Shown here piece by piece: positions 58,822 through 64,000 of a DNA stretch of 64,000 nt. Below the pieces are notes generated by a model. That model made no database searches, was not told the DNA's origin, and was given only the letters and a program-made list of their open reading frames with translations. The translations under genes and the position numbers were made by a program. This DNA is from Streptomyces cyaneofuscatus. Its GTDB lineage: Bacteria > Actinomycetota > Actinomycetes > Streptomycetales > Streptomycetaceae. The stretch covers positions 62,001 to 126,000 of the forward strand of contig NZ_JOEM01000018.1 in NCBI RefSeq assembly GCF_000718135.1, read 5' to 3'. Each line of letters begins with the position of its first letter. Position 1 is the stretch's first letter.

Positions 58822-60360
58822 ATGGCCCACGACGCTGTGCACGACGGGGAAGGCGGGCGGCAGGACGGCGGGCGGCCCGACGGCTCGGCGGTCAGCCTCA
58901 AGCCGAACGCCATCGGGTTCGTCGACGCCCTCGTCATCGGCCTCAACGCGACCTCCCCCGCCTACTCGCTGGCCGCCGTGATCGGCCCGATCGTGGCCCT
59001 CGTGGGGATCTACGCCCCGGGCGTCATGTTCGCCTCCTTCGTCCCGATGCTGCTGATCGCCTCGGCGTTCTACTACCTCAACAAGGTCGACCAGGACTGC
59101 GGTACGACGTTCTCCTGGGTGACCCGGGCGATGGGCCCGTGGGCCGGGTGGCTCGGCGGCTGGGCGATCACCATGACCGGCGTGCTGGTCGTCGGTTCGC
59201 TGGCCGATGTGGCGGTGAGCTTCACCCTGCTGGCGGTGGGCCTCGACGGCTGGGTCGAGAACGACTTCGCGCGCCAGATCCTCACCGTGCTGCTGATCAT
59301 CGTGATGACCGGACTCTGCGTCATCGGCACCGAGCTGTCGGCCAAGGTGCAGAACGTCCTGATCCTCCTCCAGATCGCGTTCCTGCTGGTCTTCGTCGTG
59401 GTGGCGCTCTACCGGGTGTACGCGGGCACCACCGGCTTCGACTCCATCGAGCCGTCCGTGAGCTGGCTCGACCCCTTCGGCGCGGGTGGCGCCGCGCTGA
59501 CCGGCGGGCTGCTGCTCGGGGTGTTCATCTACTGGGGCTGGGAGTCCGCGGTCAACCTCACCGAGGAGACGGAGAACTCGGCGAGCGCCCCGGGCAAGGC
59601 GGGCCTGTGGTCCACGGTGGTGCTCCTGGTGACCTACCTGTCGGTCGCCGTCGCGGTCGTCGCCTTCGCGGGGACGGCGTTCCTGGCGGAGAACGCGGGC
59701 GAGGAGGAGTTCATCTTCGCCCAGCTCGCCGGGGACGTGCTGGGCGGCTGGGACTGGATCCTGCTGCTGGCCGTCGCCACCTCCGCGATCGCCTCCACCC
59801 AGACCACGATCATCCCGGCCTCCCGGACCGCCCTGTCGATGGCCCGCCGTCAGGCGCTGCCGCGGCACTTCGGGCACATCAGCCCCCGGTTCCGTACCCC
59901 GGACGTCAGTACGTGGTGGGTCGCCGGGATCGCCATCGCCTGGTACCTGGTGGTCAACCAGATCTCCACCAACGCCCTCTTCGACTCGCTCACCGCCCTC
60001 TCCCTCCTGATCGCCTTCTACTACGCGCTCACCGGGGTGGCCTGCGCCGTCTACTACCGGCGCCATCTCACCGAGAGCGTGCGCAACTTCGTCCTCATCG
60101 GCCTGGGGCCGGTGGTCGGTGCCGGGCTGCTGACCTGGCTGCTGGTCCGGTCGGTCATCGACATGTCCGACCCGGCCAACTCCTACAGCGGCACCTCCTG
60201 GTTCGGGCTCGGCCCGCCGCTCGTCATCGGCATCGTCATCTCCCTGGTCGGCGTGATCCTCATGGTGGTGTGGCGGCTGCGCGACGCGGTGTTCTGGCAG
60301 GAGCGGCCCGGGGTCGCCGACCCGGAGCTGGTGCACGCCCCCGCCCTGAAGGAGCGCTGA
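58822..60360 (+). CDS. APC-superfamily amino acid permease
   Basis: A 512-residue membrane transporter with about 12 hydrophobic segments. The conserved loop LKPNAIGFVDALVIGLNATSPAYSLA and the consensus FVPMLLIASAFYYLNKVDQDCG, TFSWVTRAMGPWAGWLGGW identify the APC superfamily. The substrate is likely an amino acid or polyamine. The start is ATG 58822 with GAGGAG just upstream. It is followed by a universal stress protein gene 1 bp after the stop, so the two are cotranscribed and may work together, as a USP-regulated permease. Confidence 0.88.
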   Translation: MAHDAVHDGEGGRQDGGRPDGSAVSLKPNAIGFVDALVIGLNATSPAYSLAAVIGPIVALVGIYAPGVMFASFVPMLLIASAFYYLNKVDQDCGTTFSWVTRAMGPWAGWLGGWAITMTGVLVVGSLADVAVSFTLLAVGLDGWVENDFARQILTVLLIIVMTGLCVIGTELSAKVQNVLILLQIAFLLVFVVVALYRVYAGTTGFDSIEPSVSWLDPFGAGGAALTGGLLLGVFIYWGWESAVNLTEETENSASAPGKAGLWSTVVLLVTYLSVAVAVVAFAGTAFLAENAGEEEFIFAQLAGDVLGGWDWILLLAVATSAIASTQTTIIPASRTALSMARRQALPRHFGHISPRFRTPDVSTWWVAGIAIAWYLVVNQISTNALFDSLTALSLLIAFYYALTGVACAVYYRRHLTESVRNFVLIGLGPVVGAGLLTWLLVRSVIDMSDPANSYSGTSWFGLGPPLVIGIVISLVGVILMVVWRLRDAVFWQERPGVADPELVHAPALKER

Positions 60361-60361
60361 G

Positions 60362-60790
60362 ATGTCGGTCGTCCTCGGTTACGACGAGTCCCCCGGCGCC
60401 GCCCGCGCCCTGCGCATCGCGATCGAGGTGGCGGCCGCGTACGGCGAGGAGCTGGTCCTCGTCTACGGCGCCGCCGCCCCGGGCCTGCGCGACGGCGCCG
60501 AGTACCGCAGCCACTACGACGCCATCCGGCAGGCCGGCCGCACCGGCCTGGAGCACGCGCTGGCGGCCGCCGAGGAGGCCGGCGTACCGGCGCGGGTGGA
60601 GGTGCTGGACGAGAGCCCTCCGCAGGCGCTCCTGGAGGCGGCCGACCGGCACGGGGCCCGGGTCATCGTGGTCGGCACCTGGGGCGAGAGCCCGATGCGC
60701 GGGGCCCTGCTCGGCTCGACCCCGCACAAGCTGCTGCACATGTCCAAGATCCCCGTGCTGTGCGTCCCGACGGAGGAGGACGCCCCCTAG
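60362..60790 (+). CDS. Universal stress protein
   Basis: A 142-residue UspA-fold protein with the nucleotide motif VVGTWGESPMRGALLGSTPHKL (G-2x-G-9x-G-S/T) and VLGYDESPGAARAL at the N-terminus. It should bind ATP. It begins 1 bp after the permease stop, so it is coupled to it and may regulate the transporter. Confidence 0.9.
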   Translation: MSVVLGYDESPGAARALRIAIEVAAAYGEELVLVYGAAAPGLRDGAEYRSHYDAIRQAGRTGLEHALAAAEEAGVPARVEVLDESPPQALLEAADRHGARVIVVGTWGESPMRGALLGSTPHKLLHMSKIPVLCVPTEEDAP

Positions 60791-60799
60791 GGCGGGCCC

Positions 60800-62032
60800 T
60801 CACCACGCCTCCCCGCTCTCCGCCGCCCGGCTCGGCGCATCCCGTCCCGCGCCGCTCTCCCCCTCCCCCTTCCCCAGCAGCCGGAACGCCAGCAGCGGGA
60901 ACGTCAGCACCGACACCATCGCCGCGGCCACCAGCGCGGCGGCCTCCCCCGCACCGATCACCTTCTCGTCCAGCCCGATCGCGGTGATCGCCACCACCAG
61001 CGGCAGACACGTGGACGCGAACAGCGCGAGCGCGGACCGGGGAGCGCGCCCCTTCAGGTCGCGCGGGGCCAGGAGGTACGCCGGTACGCCCCGCACCAGC
61101 AGGAACAGCAGCAGGAAGACCGGCAGGAGCAGCAGCGGGCGGCCGCCGTCCAGGAGCGCCCGGAGGTCGAAGTCGATACCCGTGACGACGTAGAAGAACG
61201 GGACCAGGAAGCCGAAGCCGATGGCCTCGATCCGCCCCAGGATCTCCCCGCTGCGCTCGGGCACCGCCCCCTGGAGGACCAGCCGGGTCAGCATCCCGGC
61301 GGCGAACGCGCCGAGCAGCGTGTCCAGGCCGAAGCCATGGGCCAGCCCCAGCATCCCGGCGAGCAGCAGCATCACGAAGCGGACCGCGAACTGGCCGCTG
61401 CTGTGCAGGGTCATCGCGATGATCCGGGCGAACCACGGGGGCCTCGGCCGCATCGCCCAGAACACCGCGCCCACCGTGATCACCGCGAACACCGCCAGCA
61501 CCGCGCTCGCCGCCCCCGGACTCCGCCCGCTGAACAGCAGGGCCATCGCCACGATCGGCCCGAACTCGCCGACCGCCCCGAACGCCATCACCACCGACCC
61601 GAACCTCCCCTCCAGCCGCCCCGAGTCCCGCAGGATCGGCAGCACCGCGCCCAGCGCCGTGCTGGTGAGCGCGGTGCCGATCACCAGGCTCTTGGCCACA
61701 TCGGCCCCGCTGAGCAGCAGGGCGATCCCGAGCCCGGCGGCGAACGAGACCACCCACGCCCCGCCGGCCCGGCGGAGGGTGGAGCCGCGGACCTCGGCGA
61801 ACCGGATCTCGTACCCCGCCAGGAAGATCAGCATCGAGAGCCCGAGGTCGGACAGGGTGTCGATGACCTGGTCGTGGTGGGCCCAGCCGAGCACATCGGG
61901 CCCCACCAGGATGCCGAGCACGATCTCGAAGATGACGACGGGGACCGACAGCCACCGCCCGGTCGCATAGCCGAGCAGGGGGGCGAGAACCGCCAGGGCC
62001 ATGATCAGGACAAGGGTCCCGGGGTGCTCCAT
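60800..62032 (-). CDS. CPA2-family cation/proton antiporter
   Basis: A 410-residue membrane protein with about 12 hydrophobic segments and the Na+/H+ exchanger fold (PVVIFEIVLGILVGPDVLGW, GTALTSTALGAVLPILRDSG, GAFAAGMLTRLVLQGAVPER). It lacks cytoplasmic TrkA-N or USP domains. It should exchange Na+ or K+ for H+. Start ATG 62032. Next to a USP gene (convergent) and a secreted hydrolase on the same strand 64 bp upstream. Confidence 0.87.
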   Translation of the reverse strand: MEHPGTLVLIMALAVLAPLLGYATGRWLSVPVVIFEIVLGILVGPDVLGWAHHDQVIDTLSDLGLSMLIFLAGYEIRFAEVRGSTLRRAGGAWVVSFAAGLGIALLLSGADVAKSLVIGTALTSTALGAVLPILRDSGRLEGRFGSVVMAFGAVGEFGPIVAMALLFSGRSPGAASAVLAVFAVITVGAVFWAMRPRPPWFARIIAMTLHSSGQFAVRFVMLLLAGMLGLAHGFGLDTLLGAFAAGMLTRLVLQGAVPERSGEILGRIEAIGFGFLVPFFYVVTGIDFDLRALLDGGRPLLLLPVFLLLFLLVRGVPAYLLAPRDLKGRAPRSALALFASTCLPLVVAITAIGLDEKVIGAGEAAALVAAAMVSVLTFPLLAFRLLGKGEGESGAGRDAPSRAAESGEAW

Positions 62033-62096
62033 CGCTCGTGTATAGCAAGGAACGCCCCGGAATCAGCCGCTATGACACCCTGCCGCCACCACCTGG

Positions 62097-63617
62097 TCAG
62101 TTCGGGCAGTGGGTGTCCCGGGCGGGCCGCTTGCCGGTCACCAGGAAGTCGCTGACCACCCGGTCCCCGCAGGCGTTCCCGTTGCCCAGATACATCCCGT
62201 GCCCGCCCTGACCGACCGTCACCATCCTGGCCCGCTCACCGAGCGCCGCCCGCATCTTCAGGGCCCCCGCCAACGGGGTGGCCGGGTCGCGCAAGCTCTG
62301 GATCATCAGGACGTTCGACGGGCCGTCGCCGGTTATCCGGGTGGGCCTCGGCTCCTTGCCGTGGGTCCAGAAGGCGCAGGGCGTGATGTTGGCGGGCATC
62401 CCGGCCGTCAGCGGGTGCCGCGCCCGGTCGGCGGCGACCCGGCCGGCGTAACCGGAGGCCGGTCCCGGCCAGCGCACGTCGTTGCAGATCGCCGCGACCG
62501 TCATCGACGCGTCCGCGTCCGGCAGCGGCCCGGCCAGCTCCGGCGGAAGCACCGGGCGGCCTTCCGGGTCCTGAGCCGCCTTCACCAGCCGGGCCAGCGG
62601 CGCGAAACCCGCATCGCTGTACAGCGCGCTCTGGAGCGCCTGCCGCAGCAGGTTCCCGGTGAGCGGCGTGGACGGCACGTCCGAGGCCTTGGGGTGCCGG
62701 TCCAACTCCCGTGCGAGAGAGAGGAGCAGCGGTTGTACGTCTCCGGGGCGCCGGGCCAGCCGCAGCCCCTCGGTCTCCCGGGCCGGGTCCGCCGCCCAGG
62801 CCGCGAAGTCGGGGAAGCGCTCGGCGGCGCCCGGGGCCATGTTGGCCAGCCAGCCGTACGCCACCCGGCCCGGGTCCGGGTCGCCGGTGCTGTCCAGGAC
62901 CAGCCGGCCGACCCGGTCCGGATGAAGCTGTGCGTACACGGCGCCGACGTAACTCCCGTACGAGGAGCCCCAGATCGACACCTTCCGCTCGCCCAGCGCC
63001 TCACGCAGCCGGTCGAGGTCACGGACCTCGTTCCCCGTGGTGAAGGACCGCAGCACCGGGCCCCCGTTACGGGCGCAGAGCTCGGCGGTGCGGCGGGAGC
63101 GCTCGGTGTTCGCCGTGATCGTGCCGTCCGGCGCGGGCCAGGACCGCAGGGTCACCAGATGCCGGTCCGCCTCCGGGATCCGGCAGTTCGCCCGGACGGA
63201 GGAGCCGACCCCGCGCGGGTCCAGGCTGACCAGGTCGTACGCCCCCTCGGTCGCCGCCCGCAACGCCCCGCCCTTCTGTGCCAGGCGCTGCACCCCGGAG
63301 GAGCCGGGGCCGCCGGGGATCACGAACAGCGTGCCGCGCCGGGCGTCGGGCCGGTCGGTGCGCAGCCGGCTGACGGCCACCTCGACCGTGCGGCCCCCGG
63401 GTTCGGCGTGGTCCAGCGGGACCCGCAGCTCGGCGCACTCCTGCCCTGCTGGGACCGGTGCCCCGGCGACCGGCCCGCAGGGGTGCCAGACGAGCGCGGG
63501 CGCGGCACGGCCCGCCGGGCGGCTGTGCGCCACGGGCGCGCCGGCTGCGGCCAGCGTGCCGGCCGCAGCGGCAGCGGAGACGGTGAGGAGTAAGGCCTTA
63601 CGGGTCCAGTTCTTCAT
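62097..63617 (-). CDS. Secreted tripeptidyl-aminopeptidase-like alpha/beta hydrolase
   Basis: A 506-residue secreted S33-type peptidase close to the Streptomyces Tap/SlpD group. A signal peptide covers residues 1-30, then the alpha/beta hydrolase with GSSYG (Ser219), Asp444 (SLRDPATPL) and His473 (GQGGHGMYLG), and several Cys for disulfides. It removes N-terminal tripeptides from extracellular proteins or peptides. The start is ATG 63617; the long upstream open frame has no function. Its promoter lies opposite an MmpL-like gene. Confidence 0.88.
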   Translation of the reverse strand: MKNWTRKALLLTVSAAAAAGTLAAAGAPVAHSRPAGRAAPALVWHPCGPVAGAPVPAGQECAELRVPLDHAEPGGRTVEVAVSRLRTDRPDARRGTLFVIPGGPGSSGVQRLAQKGGALRAATEGAYDLVSLDPRGVGSSVRANCRIPEADRHLVTLRSWPAPDGTITANTERSRRTAELCARNGGPVLRSFTTGNEVRDLDRLREALGERKVSIWGSSYGSYVGAVYAQLHPDRVGRLVLDSTGDPDPGRVAYGWLANMAPGAAERFPDFAAWAADPARETEGLRLARRPGDVQPLLLSLARELDRHPKASDVPSTPLTGNLLRQALQSALYSDAGFAPLARLVKAAQDPEGRPVLPPELAGPLPDADASMTVAAICNDVRWPGPASGYAGRVAADRARHPLTAGMPANITPCAFWTHGKEPRPTRITGDGPSNVLMIQSLRDPATPLAGALKMRAALGERARMVTVGQGGHGMYLGNGNACGDRVVSDFLVTGKRPARDTHCPN

Positions 63618-63823
63618 GCCCCAAGCCTGGTCGGCCCCGGGCCCGCAGCCCATCCGGAAGGCCGGTGGACTCCCGGTGGGGTCACCCCCCGCACCACCCC
63701 TGCGGCACGCACCCGTCACCCGTTCCCCCGCGCCGGAATGCCGGGGGCCGGAGGGGGCCGTTGAATGCGGAACAGGGCAACACCGGGCCTTCGGGAACGG
63801 GCCAGCACAGGACAGGGAGCCGC

Positions 63824-64000
63824 ATGCCGTCGTCACCGGCCTCACCGGCCCGCGCCGGCCGGGAGGCTGCCCCGCACCGCCGGGGCGCGCTGCGCCGCAC
63901 CGGCGAGTGGTGCGCCCGGCACTTCCTCACCGTCCTCGTGCTGTGGGTCGCCGCGCTCGCCGGGCTCCAGGTCCTCCAGCACGCCTACGGCGGCGACTAC
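63824..64000 (+). CDS. MmpL-like transporter, N-terminal fragment
   Basis: The first 59 codons of a protein that continues outside the window. It starts at ATG 63824 with AGGGAG 5 nt upstream. After a basic head the sequence EWCARHFLTVLVLWVAALAG forms membrane segment 1, followed by LQVLQHAYGGDY, which is the usual start of MMPL-family transporters (RND-type exporters of lipids or small molecules). It is cut by the window edge, so the rest cannot be judged. Confidence 0.7.
   Translation, partial: MPSSPASPARAGREAAPHRRGALRRTGEWCARHFLTVLVLWVAALAGLQVLQHAYGGDY

Overview
This window is a very GC-rich, densely coding actinobacterial chromosome segment, almost certainly from a Streptomyces species. 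The evidence is the strong GC bias at third codon positions, frequent GTG (and one TTG) starts, a conservon (cvnA-B-C-D) followed by two cytochromes P450, a SARP/AfsR-like regulator, a large LuxR-type ATPase regulator, a one-protein ModBC transporter and several secreted cell-wall enzymes. No rRNA, tRNA, CRISPR array or intact mobile element was recognised. The first gene is cut at its 5' end by the left edge and the last (an MmpL-like transporter) is cut at its 3' end by the right edge.

Region 1 (1-7.4 kb) looks accessory. It holds small secreted, often lysine-rich proteins of unknown function, a TlpA-like thiol-disulfide protein, a ricin-type beta-trefoil protein, a DUF3515 protein, a scar of an IS5-like transposase, a short orphan LuxR regulator, a NIPSNAP protein and several hypotheticals. 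Long perfect hairpins separate the units. Region 2 (7.5-14.8 kb) is devoted to the cell envelope: an S13 DD-carboxypeptidase, a response regulator/sensor kinase/lipoprotein operon, a FemX-like peptidoglycan aminoacyltransferase and an L,D-transpeptidase lipoprotein. Region 3 (15-25.8 kb) has a methyltransferase, a divergent pair of DNA photoproduct repair enzymes (an FeS-type (6-4) photolyase and a spore photoproduct lyase relative), an old yellow enzyme/MFS operon facing a LuxR-type ATPase regulator, and a subtilisin-like protease.

Region 4 (26-30.3 kb) repeats the envelope theme with an S11 DD-carboxypeptidase beside a second two-component system, then an endonuclease/exonuclease/phosphatase-fold membrane protein. 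Region 5 (30.4-38 kb) pairs an AfsR-like SARP regulator with a divergent MFS exporter and two flavin monooxygenases; three 11-bp-spaced direct repeats in the shared promoter are a good SARP operator candidate. Region 6 (38-43.3 kb) holds a PadR/HAAS pair, an aldo/keto reductase, and a nitrilase-family amidase divergent from a LacI regulator with two 18-bp palindromic operators between them.

Region 7 (43.4-52.7 kb) has a stand-alone P450 and then the conservon: cvnA-B-C-D, a CYP157-like P450 that lacks the ExxR motif, a CYP154-like P450 with intact motifs, and a translationally coupled crotonase, followed by a TerC protein. Region 8 (53-57.4 kb) is a molybdate unit (Mop-domain HTH protein, ModA, fused ModBC). 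Region 9 (57.5-64 kb) contains a PH-domain protein, a PGRP-type amidase, an APC permease with a universal stress protein, a CPA2 antiporter, a secreted tripeptidyl-aminopeptidase-like hydrolase and the start of an MmpL-like transporter.

Two patterns run across the window. First, short tandem repeats often sit exactly at gene ends and build stop codons or ribosome binding sites. Second, at least seven genes look leaderless, with a TANNNT -10 box 6-8 nt before the start codon. No wholly new system is proven. The strongest candidates for new biology are the extended conservon with an ExxR-less P450, the photoproduct-repair pair with its paired operator, and the SARP-controlled exporter/monooxygenase unit.
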